Under the pieces are notes generated by a model. That model saw nothing but the letters and a program-made list of their open reading frames with translations. It was not told the origin of the DNA and did no database searches. The translations under genes and the position numbers were made by a program. A stretch of DNA of 34,430 nucleotides from Desulfobacula sp. (GTDB taxonomy: Bacteria > Desulfobacterota > Desulfobacteria > Desulfobacterales > Desulfobacteraceae). Where the stretch lies: contig JAIFMF010000195.1 in NCBI GenBank assembly GCA_020048635.1, forward strand, positions 1 to 34,430. Direction: 5' to 3'. Below, in pieces: positions 1-7,464 of the stretch (position 1 is its first letter; every line of letters begins with the position of its first letter).

Positions 1-235
1 TAAGTATTTTTCCTGGATTTTTAATACAACCATATGTTTTTATATGCTATTTTATGCTCATAGGGGGAAACAGGGCCTGTGAACAAAAATTCACACTATA
101 GTTGGAAGCTCATTTTAACCCATCTTTGTGAATTTTCCCATAAAAAAGGCGGAAAACCGGAAAAATCATGGCCCTTGAAAAATTAAATCTCATAATTTCA
201 GTTAGTTAAAAATTATATCCGGCAATCTGGTCAAT
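1..235. other. AT-rich region upstream of the IS, no gene recognised
   Basis: I find no coding frame with recognisable similarity here. The stretch is AT-rich. It has a small hairpin (GTGAA at 79-83 pairing with TTCAC at 90-94) but no convincing promoter or terminator. It may include the left end of the insertion sequence, but I could not find a terminal inverted repeat matching the right side. Confidence 0.4.
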
Positions 236-248
236 GTAGTGCCATAAA
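236..248 (+). repeat. 13-bp direct repeat, left copy
   Basis: GTAGTGCCATAAA, identical to 2108-2120. It lies about 50 bp before the transposase start. It could be a sub-terminal transposase-binding sequence. A target-site duplication is unlikely because the right copy contains the transposase stop codon. Confidence 0.6.
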
Positions 249-296
249 ATATTTTAATTGTTGACTTCCTCTTTTCGGTATGCTTTCATGCCTTCT

Positions 297-2111
297 ATGT
301 ATATAAGAAGAACCACCATCAAAAGCAGAAAAGACGGTAACCAGTATTATACTCACCGGCTTGTCGAATCCCAGAGAGCTGGAAAAAAAATCCACCAGTA
401 TACAATACTGAATCTGGGGACTAGTTTTGAGATTCCACGGGAACAATGGTCCATACTTTGCTCTCGAATCCAAGATATTATCAGCGGACAGAACAACCTG
501 TTTGAATCATCAGAAAGCATCGAGCAGGCCGCCCAGATGTATGCTGCTCGAATGATTCAGTCACAAAAGCAGCCTGAACCTGACAATGAGCAAGATTACA
601 GGGATATCGATATCAACAGCCTGGACATGCTCAGGCCCCGCAGCGTGAGTTGCGAACACATGGCGCTTGAGACATTCCGATTATTGGGGCTGGATGAAAA
701 ACTTAAGAAGATCGGATTCACCGGGCCTGCGCTCGCCGCTGTAACCGGAAGCATTATTGGCCGCATGTGTGCTCCCGGCAGCGAGCTTGCAACACACTAC
801 TGGCTTCAGAACATATCAGGACTGGGGGAGCTGATCAATCACGACTTTAACAACACCACCCTTTACAGGATGTATCAGGTATCTGATCAGCTTGTCAAAA
901 ACAAGGATTCCATAGAACAAAGCCTGTTTGAAAGAGAAAAGCACCTGTTCAACCTTAAAGAGACCCTTACCCTGTACGACCTTACCAACACCTATTTTGA
1001 AGGCAGCGGATTATTTAATGAGCTAGCTGAATATGGACATTCCAAAGAGAAACGCTCGGATTGCCTTCTTGTTACTCTGGGGCTTGTACTGGACGGCAGT
1101 GGGTTTCCTAAACGCAGCAAGATATTTAAAGGCAACGTCGTTGAATCGTCTACATTATCAGAAATGATCAAAGGCCTGGAGGGTGATGAAAAACCCACCA
1201 TTGTAATGGATGCTGGAATAGCCACAAAAGAAAATGTTCAATGGCTTAAAGAAAACCATTATTCATATATTGTGGTCAGCCGGAACCGCCACCGGGAATT
1301 TGATCCGGAACAGGCCGTCATTGTGAAACAGGATGATCATTGCACTGTCAGGGCACAGAAGGTGATTGATCCTGAAACCAAAGAGGCTTTGCTGTACTGT
1401 CATTCAACCCAACGGGAGAAAAAAGAAGCCGCTATCAGCCATGGGTATACCAGGCGATTTGAAGAAGCCATTGCTAAACTTGAAAAAGGCTTGAACCAAC
1501 CCAGATGCCTTAAAAAATATGAAAAGGTTCTTGAACAGATCGGCCGAATCAAACAAAAATTTTCAAAAGCCGCGAAACAGTATGACATAAAGATCACACA
1601 AAATGAAAAAACCGGAAATGCCGTAAACATAACCTGGGAGAAAAAAATCATTTCCGAAACAAAAGACAGTCTTCCCGGAGTTTATTGCCTGCGGACAAGC
1701 CACACAGATATGAATGAATCTGATCTTTGGCATACCTATACCATGCTGACGGACCTGGAAGCGGTTTTTCGTTCATTAAAATCCGAACTTGGGCTCAGGC
1801 CTGTTTTCCATCAGATAACCGATCGGGTAACCGGCCATCTTTTTATAACATTGATTGCATATCATCTGGTCCACAGTATCCGCTACCGGTTGAAACAATC
1901 GGATATTCATGCAAGCTGGGATGATTTAAGAAAGTTTTTGACAGGCCAGGGCCGTGTGACGATAACCATGCAATGCAAAAATGGTGATGTGGTTCATGTG
2001 AGAAAAAGCACTCGCCCCGAACCGGACCAGCAGAAAATATATAGTGCGCTGGGGCTGAAATCTTATCCTGGAAAAACAATCAAAAAAATAGTTAAATATG
2101 AACAAAAGTAG
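297..2111 (+). CDS. IS1634-family (IS4 group) DDE transposase
   Basis: Transposase that cuts and joins the ends of its own IS, about 604 residues. The N-terminus (MYIRRTTIKSRKDG) and the overall length match IS1634-type transposases. The DDE catalytic triad is visible: Asp228 in TLYDLTNTYFEGS, Asp305 in IVMDAGIATKEN, and Glu488 in DLEAVFRSLKSELGLRPV, followed by the conserved HLFITLIAYHLVHSIRYRL helix. An upstream in-frame ATG at 258 would add 13 residues, but homology begins at the ATG at 297. The reading frame is uninterrupted, so the element may still be active. The TAG stop lies inside the right-hand copy of the 13-bp direct repeat. Confidence 0.92.
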   Translation: MYIRRTTIKSRKDGNQYYTHRLVESQRAGKKIHQYTILNLGTSFEIPREQWSILCSRIQDIISGQNNLFESSESIEQAAQMYAARMIQSQKQPEPDNEQDYRDIDINSLDMLRPRSVSCEHMALETFRLLGLDEKLKKIGFTGPALAAVTGSIIGRMCAPGSELATHYWLQNISGLGELINHDFNNTTLYRMYQVSDQLVKNKDSIEQSLFEREKHLFNLKETLTLYDLTNTYFEGSGLFNELAEYGHSKEKRSDCLLVTLGLVLDGSGFPKRSKIFKGNVVESSTLSEMIKGLEGDEKPTIVMDAGIATKENVQWLKENHYSYIVVSRNRHREFDPEQAVIVKQDDHCTVRAQKVIDPETKEALLYCHSTQREKKEAAISHGYTRRFEEAIAKLEKGLNQPRCLKKYEKVLEQIGRIKQKFSKAAKQYDIKITQNEKTGNAVNITWEKKIISETKDSLPGVYCLRTSHTDMNESDLWHTYTMLTDLEAVFRSLKSELGLRPVFHQITDRVTGHLFITLIAYHLVHSIRYRLKQSDIHASWDDLRKFLTGQGRVTITMQCKNGDVVHVRKSTRPEPDQQKIYSALGLKSYPGKTIKKIVKYEQK

Positions 2112-2120
2112 TGCCATAAA
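2108..2120 (+). repeat. 13-bp direct repeat, right copy
   Basis: GTAGTGCCATAAA, identical to 236-248. It includes the TAG stop of the transposase at 2109-2111. Confidence 0.6.
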
Positions 2121-2130
2121 GGCCACATCA

Positions 2131-2425
2131 ATGGACGAAACAAATTGTAATTCCAGTATCTTATTCTTTTATGTCAAAAAGATGGGTTAAAAATACAAAT
2201 CAACAGGTGCCTCGCTCGCACAATTTATTGAGATTAGCAAAAGAAGCTCTTATAGAAATATCTGACGAACAAAAGCATGCTTTAATTAGAATAACAGCAT
2301 TTAACCTTGAATCCAGGTACCCTGACTATAAAAAAGAATTCAGGGGAAAATGCACCTTGCAGTTTACCGCAATGGAGCTGAAAAAAATCGAAGAGGTTTT
2401 TATATGGCTGAAATCGAACCTGTAG
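2131..2425 (+). pseudogene. HEPN toxin, N-terminally truncated remnant
   Basis: HEPN proteins are RNase-like toxins of HEPN/MNT toxin-antitoxin pairs. The frame starting with ATG at 2171 encodes only 84 residues, corresponding to the C-terminal half of the family: SHNLLRLAKEALIEI, then the typical ESRYPDYKKEF segment. The usual N-terminal helices (about 50-60 residues) are missing. In another frame, 2131-2190 reads ...ILFFYVKKMG and stops. That resembles the YYVKK segment which normally precedes this region, so a frameshift as well as truncation is likely. Its 3' end overlaps the MNT gene. It is probably inactive, although a shortened product from 2171 cannot be excluded. Confidence 0.65.
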
Positions 2426-2721
2426 TGTTTAAAAAGGTCCAATCATTTCTCGACAAACTCCGTCTCACCGGATTCCATATCTCCAAAGCCTATATTTTTG
2501 GCTCCTATGCCAAGGGCCAAGAGGATCAGTGGAGTGACATAGATGTTGCAATTATTTCACCCCAGATAAGCAGCGACCGTTTTGAAGAACGGATAAGATT
2601 AACCGAGCTGGCAATGTCTATTGATGACCGGATCGAACCATTGCCGTTCAATCTTGACAGCTTCAAGGATGATGATCCTTTTGTACGACAGATAAAAACC
2701 GAGGGAGTGGTGATCAGTTGA
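2404..2721 (+). CDS. mntA: MNT-domain nucleotidyltransferase antitoxin
   Basis: Minimal nucleotidyltransferase of HEPN/MNT pairs. Characterised members AMPylate and silence the HEPN toxin. The active-site pattern GSYAKGQEDQWSDIDVAI carries the GSxAxG motif and the paired aspartates of the polymerase-beta fold. The ATG at 2404 gives a product of 105 residues, the normal MNT size. An upstream ATG at 2350 lies inside the HEPN frame and adds unrelated residues. The start overlaps the end of the HEPN remnant by 22 bp, as in intact pairs. The antitoxin appears complete while its partner is broken. Confidence 0.8.
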   Translation: MAEIEPVVFKKVQSFLDKLRLTGFHISKAYIFGSYAKGQEDQWSDIDVAIISPQISSDRFEERIRLTELAMSIDDRIEPLPFNLDSFKDDDPFVRQIKTEGVVIS

Positions 2722-2820
2722 ATGACTCATTCATCAGAAGAGGAGTCCCTGATGTATCATTTTTTTCAGGCATTCCCAGGCGAAGATCTGTCATATATCT
2801 TGTGCGCTATTCCTTTCCCG

Positions 2821-3996
2821 TCAAACCACATTAAGCTCTTTGTACAGCTTATTCGCAGCAAACCGCTCAAATGCGAAACAACTCAGATCCAGGGTTTTGT
2901 AATGACCATAGGTCACCAGTTCTGAAACTGCTCTGCCGACACCGGGCCCCTGTTGTAAGCCATGACCGCTGAATCCATTGGCGAAGATGAAATTATTCAC
3001 TGATGGATGTCTGCCGATTATCGCGTTTTGATCGCTTACATTATAGGCATAATGACCTGCCCAGGAGGATATCCGCTTGATGGCATCAAAAGCGGGGACC
3101 CGTTGCGCTAAGACAGGCCATAATTCTTCTTCAAAAACCGAATAATCCATAAAAAAATCTTCGCAGTCTGGATCATTTGCCTTATCCGGCGACTTGCCAC
3201 AGATATAATTAAGCCCTTCGGGTCTGAAATAAGCACCGGATGGGTCTACCACGAGCGGGCAATTTGGCAGCAGCGTCATACATTTAAATAAAAAAACAAA
3301 CCGTTTGCGGGAGTTGACCGGCAGGTCTTTAATCCCCGCCATATCAGCCGTGTGCGATGCCTTTGCGCCTGTTGCATTGATAAAAATGCCACCATTTATA
3401 ACATCCCCTGAGCTTAATTTTACACTGACAATTTTATTATTTGTCCGTTGAATGCCGACTACTTGATCTTTCAGATAGGTCACCTTAAGATTTTTGGCTT
3501 TGTTCTTAAGCGCCATGGTCAAGCAATGGGGGTCGAACCAGCCTGAATCTTTGAATCCGAATGAACCGGCCACAATGTCATCTACATTCAGCCAATTGAA
3601 TCTTTCCTTTAATTGAGCCTGATCCAGAATCTGGACGTTTGCACCAACAGAAAGCTGTGTCTCATGATTTTTCATGAGTACGGACATGCCGTTTTCGGTT
3701 GCAAGGAAAAGATAGCCGTTTTCTCTAAAATCCACACTGACAGGCTCATCAACTTGTAAATAGGAGTTGATATTTTTTATGAACGATGCGCCAAATTGGG
3801 AAAGCTGGATATTTTCGATATTGGAAAACTGCTGTCGAATACCGCCAGCCGAAAGGCAAGTGGAAGATTGGGCATACGTCGGGTCTTTTTCAATTACCAG
3901 GATTTTTCCATTAAAATCCGAATTGCTGGATAAAAAATAAGCCGTTGAACTGCCCATCACAGCGCCACCAATAATGATTACGTCATAGGTTGTCAT
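2821..3996 (-). CDS. FAD-dependent oxidoreductase, DAO/FOXRED1-like
   Basis: 391-residue flavoprotein of the glycine/D-amino-acid oxidase (DAO) superfamily. The N-terminal Rossmann motif YDVIIIGGAVMGSSTAYFL binds FAD, followed by VIEKDP and SSTCLSAGGIRQQFS, a segment typical of the FOXRED1/DadA-like branch. The C-terminal NGFSGHGLQQGPGVGRAVSEL is the second FAD-contact region. Substrate is probably a secondary amine or amino acid such as sarcosine or a D-amino acid, but the sequence does not settle this. A Shine-Dalgarno AAGGAA precedes the start. The gene is transcribed alone and converges on the HEPN/MNT locus. Confidence 0.8.
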   Translation of the reverse strand: MTTYDVIIIGGAVMGSSTAYFLSSNSDFNGKILVIEKDPTYAQSSTCLSAGGIRQQFSNIENIQLSQFGASFIKNINSYLQVDEPVSVDFRENGYLFLATENGMSVLMKNHETQLSVGANVQILDQAQLKERFNWLNVDDIVAGSFGFKDSGWFDPHCLTMALKNKAKNLKVTYLKDQVVGIQRTNNKIVSVKLSSGDVINGGIFINATGAKASHTADMAGIKDLPVNSRKRFVFLFKCMTLLPNCPLVVDPSGAYFRPEGLNYICGKSPDKANDPDCEDFFMDYSVFEEELWPVLAQRVPAFDAIKRISSWAGHYAYNVSDQNAIIGRHPSVNNFIFANGFSGHGLQQGPGVGRAVSELVTYGHYKTLDLSCFAFERFAANKLYKELNVV

Positions 3997-4226
3997 GTCG
4001 GGTTCCTTTTTAGAATAGGGTGTTTGTTGCAGTTAGTGTTCCGGGTCATGCGTGGCCTCTAGATCAAAAATTTTAATGATGTTTTGATGGTATACTATAA
4101 AAATTGCTAAAGTCAATATATTAAATTGCCCCTGAACACTCTTTATTCCGTATGGCAGGTTGACCCTGAAATACAAAAGGCTTATTTTTTTTGTGACGCT
4201 GGTTTTATTATTCAGGAGGTCCGACC

Positions 4227-4721
4227 ATGCTAACGGATAGTTCAGGGAGATTCGCATCGCAATTCTTGGCGACCCACCTGCCCCTGCTGTTGAAAAGAGT
4301 TTCACTTTTCTATGAACAGGATGGCACTTGCCTTGAATATTTTTTATACAGCAACTCAAAAAAAAGACTGATTTCAAAAAACCTGGTCGTTTCCCATGAT
4401 TTGTTTTCAGACAGTTTGTATGTGGCCAAATTTTATCCTGAACTCTTCAGAGAGATGAACTGCAAGTATTTATCGGCTGCCTGCTTTTATCTCATGGTTC
4501 ATCATGCAGTGAAAATATTCCATCTCTCAGAAAACTGCTGGGTCAACCTGGAAACGGATACAGCAGTTTTCAATAATTTTTATTCCCGGCTGAATGATTT
4601 TGATTTTAAAATCATTTACCATCGGCCTTCTGAGCGCGTATGCCTTAGAGGGCGCTATCATGAAATCCCTTTCAGTACGGATGAGGTCATCCAACATATA
4701 CTTCCCCGTGATGATGAATAA
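4227..4721 (+). CDS. Hypothetical protein, 164 residues
   Basis: I do not recognise a family. A strong ribosome binding site (CAGGAGGTCCGACC) precedes the ATG, which supports a real gene. The product looks soluble, is rich in aromatic and leucine residues, and has no signal peptide or membrane helix. It lies about 125 bp upstream of perR on the same strand, but the perR operator separates them, so co-transcription is uncertain. It may be a lineage-specific sensor-like domain; no function is assigned. Confidence 0.55.
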   Translation: MLTDSSGRFASQFLATHLPLLLKRVSLFYEQDGTCLEYFLYSNSKKRLISKNLVVSHDLFSDSLYVAKFYPELFREMNCKYLSAACFYLMVHHAVKIFHLSENCWVNLETDTAVFNNFYSRLNDFDFKIIYHRPSERVCLRGRYHEIPFSTDEVIQHILPRDDE

Positions 4722-4802
4722 GGGGCCTACCAGGTCAGTATTATTTCTCGCCAATAGCCATTCAATGACCCATCCAAAAAAAAGCTTGACCCTGGGTATC
4801 AT

Positions 4803-4837
4803 CAATGCTAATTGATAATAATTACCAATTAGCATTG
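4803..4837 (+). promoter_or_regulatory. perR operator: 12-bp inverted repeat with Fur/Per 7-1-7 box
   Basis: CAATGCTAATTG (4803-4814) and CAATTAGCATTG (4826-4837) are perfect inverted 12-mers separated by 11 bases. Inside them, TGATAATAATTACCA (4813-4827) matches the Fur/PerR 7-1-7 consensus TGATAATNATTATCA at all but one position. It ends about 8 bp before the GTG start of perR. This fits autoregulation by the Fur-family protein it precedes. Confidence 0.75.
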
Positions 4838-4845
4838 GGGGAAGA

Positions 4846-5289
4846 GTGTCTGATTCTCAAAAAAGATTTGAAATCATAGTTCAAAAGCTCAGGAAAAACC
4901 ACCACAAAATAACCCCGCAGCGGCTTGCCATCATACAAATTCTTTCCGAAAGCTTGGGCCATCCAAGCGTTGAGGACATTTACGCCCAATTAAAAAATGA
5001 TTTTCCGACCATGAGCCTTGCCACGATTTATCGAAATATTCTGCTGGTCAAATCCATTGGAGAGGTCCTTGAATTGGGATTTCCTGATTGGGGCAACCGA
5101 TATGACGGGAATAAACCCTATCCCCATCCCCATGTGATCTGCATCAAATGTAAAAAAATCGTGGACCCGGATCTGGAGAGCTTGATTCATATGGAAAAGG
5201 AGGTTGCCAATGAAACGAATTTTAAAATCTTGACCCACAGACTGGATTTTTTCGGCATCTGCGGTGATTGCACAGCAAAACAAGGCTGA
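4846..5289 (+). CDS. perR: Peroxide-responsive Fur-family repressor PerR
   Basis: Fur-superfamily DNA-binding regulator, 147 residues, GTG start after GGGGAAGA. The winged helix comes first (ITPQRLAIIQIL, then SLATIYRNILLV). The metal-binding part has two CxxC pairs for structural zinc (Cys99/Cys102 and Cys139/Cys142) and regulatory-site candidates His39, Asp87, His94 and His96. The residue five after the second cysteine is Asp107, matching B. subtilis PerR Asp104; Fur proteins have Glu there. This favours a peroxide sensor whose metal-bound histidines become oxidised. It lies directly upstream of katA, and both genes have matching operators. Confidence 0.85.
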   Translation: MSDSQKRFEIIVQKLRKNHHKITPQRLAIIQILSESLGHPSVEDIYAQLKNDFPTMSLATIYRNILLVKSIGEVLELGFPDWGNRYDGNKPYPHPHVICIKCKKIVDPDLESLIHMEKEVANETNFKILTHRLDFFGICGDCTAKQG

Positions 5290-5310
5290 ATATATTTTTT
5301 GTCGTTTAAA

Positions 5311-5325
5311 TGATAATGATTATCA
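5311..5325 (+). promoter_or_regulatory. Fur/PerR box upstream of katA
   Basis: TGATAATGATTATCA is a perfect 7-1-7 palindrome identical to the classical Fur-box core. It lies between perR and katA, 30 bp before the catalase start. PerR boxes differ from this mainly at the outer positions, so either PerR or a separate Fur could bind. The neighbouring perR suggests peroxide control of catalase. Confidence 0.8.
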
Positions 5326-5355
5326 AATGCAAAAACATCATTAAAGGAGAACATC

Positions 5356-6801
5356 ATGCCAAAAAAGAAAAAATTGACCACTAACGCCGGAGCACCCGTG
5401 GCTGACAACCAGAATGTACTGACGGCAGGGAAAAGAGGACCCCAATTACTACAGGATGTCTGGTTCCTTGAAAAACTGGCCCATTTTGACCGGGAGGTGA
5501 TTCCGGAAAGGCGGATGCATGCCAAGGGCTCCGGTGCCTATGGGACCTTTACGGTCACCCATAACATCACACAATATACCCAGGCCAAAATTTTTTCCAA
5601 GATCGGTAAAAAGACGGATATGTTTGTTCGGTTTTCAACCGTTGCAGGAGAAAGAGGCGCTGCAGATGCGGAAAGGGATATCCGGGGGTTTGCCATGAAA
5701 TTTTATACGGATGAGGGAAACTGGGACCTGGTGGGAAACAACACTCCGGTCTTTTTTCTCCGGGACCCGTTGAAATTTCCGGATTTGAACCATGCCGTTA
5801 AAAGAGACCCCAGAACCAATCTTCGCAGCGCATTAAACAATTGGGATTTCTGGACATCCCTGCCTGAGGCCCTTCATCAGGTGACCATTGTCATGAGCGA
5901 CAGGGGGATTCCCTATTCCTACCGCCATATGCACGGCTTCGGCAGCCATACTTTCAGCCTGATCAATGGAAAAAATCAACGGTTCTGGGTAAAATTTCAT
6001 TTCCGTACCCAGCAGGGCATCAAGAATATGACGGACCAGGAGTCTGAGGCTGCCATCGGCAAATGCCGGGAAACCCATCAGCGGGATCTGTATGAAAGCA
6101 TAGAAAAAAAAGACTTCCCCAAATGGACCCTGTTCATCCAGGTGATGCCTGAAAAAGACGCTGCAAAGTGCCCGTACAATCCTTTTGATCTCAGCAAGGT
6201 CTGGTTTCATAAAGATTATCCCATGATTGAAGTCGGCGAGTTTGAATTGAATAAAAATCCTGAAAATTATTTTGCAGAAGTGGAGCAATCCGCCTTTAAT
6301 CCGGCTAGCATTGTTCCGGGCATAGGGTTTTCACCGGATAAAATGCTCCAGGGCCGTCTTTTTTCCTATGGTGATGCCCAGCGGTACAGACTGGGGGTCA
6401 ATCACCACCTGATCCCGGTCAATAAGGCCAGATGTCCGTTCCACAGCTATCACAGGGATGGAGCCATGAGGGTGGACGGTAATTACGGTTCCACTCTGGG
6501 CTATGAACCCAATAGTTTTGGGGAATGGCAGGAACAGCCTGATTTCCGGGAGCCGGCCTTAAGTCTTGAGGGGGCGGCGGATCACTGGAATCACAGAGAG
6601 GACGAGGATTATTATTCACAGCCGGGCCGCTTGTTCAACCTGATGAATAAAAAACAGCAGAAAGTTCTGTTTGAGAATACGGCACGCTCCATTTCAGGAG
6701 CTTCTAAAGAGGTTCAACTCCGCCATATTGCAAACTGTATGAAAGCTGATCCAAATTATGGCAAGGGGATTGCCGAAGCCATCGGCATCAAAATAAAATA
6801 A
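5356..6801 (+). CDS. katA: Monofunctional haem catalase (clade 3)
   Basis: Disproportionates hydrogen peroxide to water and oxygen in the cytoplasm. 481 residues, the length of small-subunit catalases. The active-site signature [20 protein letters not shown] carries distal His55. Asn128 lies in [18 protein letters not shown], and the proximal haem tyrosine is in [29 protein letters not shown] is the ribosome binding site. A Fur/Per box precedes the gene and a hairpin follows it. Catalase in a sulfate reducer is an oxygen-defence trait. The pairing with perR indicates induction by peroxide. Confidence 0.95.
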   Translation: MPKKKKLTTNAGAPVADNQNVLTAGKRGPQLLQDVWFLEKLAHFDREVIPERRMHAKGSGAYGTFTVTHNITQYTQAKIFSKIGKKTDMFVRFSTVAGERGAADAERDIRGFAMKFYTDEGNWDLVGNNTPVFFLRDPLKFPDLNHAVKRDPRTNLRSALNNWDFWTSLPEALHQVTIVMSDRGIPYSYRHMHGFGSHTFSLINGKNQRFWVKFHFRTQQGIKNMTDQESEAAIGKCRETHQRDLYESIEKKDFPKWTLFIQVMPEKDAAKCPYNPFDLSKVWFHKDYPMIEVGEFELNKNPENYFAEVEQSAFNPASIVPGIGFSPDKMLQGRLFSYGDAQRYRLGVNHHLIPVNKARCPFHSYHRDGAMRVDGNYGSTLGYEPNSFGEWQEQPDFREPALSLEGAADHWNHREDEDYYSQPGRLFNLMNKKQQKVLFENTARSISGASKEVQLRHIANCMKADPNYGKGIAEAIGIKIK

Positions 6802-6815
6802 TTTTTTTTTAACAA

Positions 6816-6852
6816 AAAGCCGGAGAAAAGGACCTTTTGTATCTCCGGCTTT
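6816..6852 (+). terminator. Hairpin downstream of katA
   Basis: AAAGCCGGAGA (6816-6826) pairs perfectly with TCTCCGGCTTT (6842-6852). Inside, AAAAGG (6826-6831) also pairs with CCTTTT (6833-6838). The T run lies before rather than after the hairpin, so it may serve both strands or end transcripts from either side. Confidence 0.65.
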
Positions 6853-6902
6853 AAGATTCAGTCAAAGGGAAACATCATGAAACAGAATATTCACAATCCG
6901 GT

Positions 6903-6929
6903 CTGATAGGGCGGTGCCCGCCTTATCAG
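6903..6929 (+). terminator. Second hairpin between katA and the oxidoreductase operon
   Basis: CTGATAGGGCGG (6903-6914) pairs with CCGCCTTATCAG (6918-6929) over 12 positions, with one G-T wobble and a 3-base loop. A 9-codon reading frame (6877-6906, MKQNIHNPV) with an AAGGG upstream ends inside the left arm. It could be a backup terminator or a decayed regulatory leader. Confidence 0.45.
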
Positions 6930-7068
6930 TTTCTGGGGATTTCGACCTGAAATTTTTTAGTTGACTGATCAACCACATGCGGCATTATAAACACATAATA
7001 TATCCCATAACTATCACTTCTTATTATTCAAATTGGCTATTTATTTTAATGAAAAATTAATTTTTTAC

Positions 7069-7098
7069 TTGACAATGCAATTACACTGTCGCTATGTA
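7069..7098 (+). promoter_or_regulatory. Candidate sigma-70 promoter of the Mo/2-oxoacid oxidoreductase operon
   Basis: TTGACA at 7069-7074, an 18-bp spacer, and TATGTA at 7093-7098. It lies about 80 bp before the first gene of the operon. The -35 is perfect and the -10 is weaker, which fits a regulated promoter. Confidence 0.5.
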
Positions 7099-7104
7099 GT
7101 AGCT

Positions 7105-7138
7105 ATGAAATAGATATGATAGCAGGACTATATTTCAT
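7105..7138 (+). promoter_or_regulatory. Inverted repeat in the operon 5' leader
   Basis: ATGAAATA (7105-7112) and TATTTCAT (7131-7138) are perfect inverted 8-mers 18 bases apart, just downstream of the candidate -10. The position suits an operator or a leader hairpin. No regulator gene is adjacent, so the ligand or protein is unknown. Confidence 0.35.
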
Positions 7139-7176
7139 GAAGGGTCATCTTATTTTTCTAAGGAGGAAAGGGTTGT

Positions 7177-7464
7177 ATGTCATCAAACAAGTATTTTAAG
7201 CATGAAGGGCCATGGTCGGATGCAAGTGATCCCCTGATGTGTTCTGATACAGGGGACTGGCGAACCAAACGGCCGATCGTCGACAAGGACAAATGCATAT
7301 TCTGCGGGTTTTGTGCGATCTACTGTCCGATCCAGGTCATGGAGATGGTTGAAGAGTCGTATTTTTCTCCAAATCTGGGCTTTTGTAAAGGGTGCGGGAT
7401 TTGTGCCAAGGAATGTCCCAAAAATGCAATTTCCATGATGCCGGAGGGGGATTTTAAAAAATGA
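7177..7464 (+). CDS. 2-oxoacid:acceptor oxidoreductase delta subunit (2[4Fe-4S] ferredoxin)
   Basis: 95-residue electron-transfer subunit of a ferredoxin-dependent 2-oxoacid oxidoreductase. Two cluster motifs are seen: CIFCGFCAIYCP and CKGCGICAKECP, each binding a [4Fe-4S] cluster. The N-terminal GPWSDASDPLMCSDTGDWRT resembles PorD-type extensions that dock on the catalytic subunits. It is the first gene of the operon, with a strong AAGGAGGAAAGG ribosome binding site, and it overlaps the alpha gene by 4 bp (ATGA). In Pad-type enzymes this would be the delta subunit of phenylglyoxylate dehydrogenase; that assignment comes from context. Confidence 0.85.
   Translation: MSSNKYFKHEGPWSDASDPLMCSDTGDWRTKRPIVDKDKCIFCGFCAIYCPIQVMEMVEESYFSPNLGFCKGCGICAKECPKNAISMMPEGDFKK

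Larger units (their letters stand above)
236..2120 (+). mobile_element. IS1634-family insertion sequence (ends approximate)
   Basis: One intact DDE transposase gene fills the element, as in IS1634/IS4-group insertion sequences. The same 13 bases, GTAGTGCCATAAA, occur in the same orientation just before the gene (236-248) and across its stop codon (2108-2120). I use these as provisional limits only, because no inverted terminal repeats could be matched by eye. The downstream HEPN gene has lost its N-terminal half exactly where the element ends, which suggests the element inserted into, or recombined at, that locus. Confidence 0.6.

Noticed and set aside
236..2120. 13-bp direct repeats as target-site duplication
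   Set aside because: The right copy contains the transposase stop codon, so it belongs to the element itself.
4033..4377. Minus-strand 114-codon open frame
   Set aside because: No recognisable protein and it overlaps the promoter region and start of the better-supported plus-strand gene at 4227.
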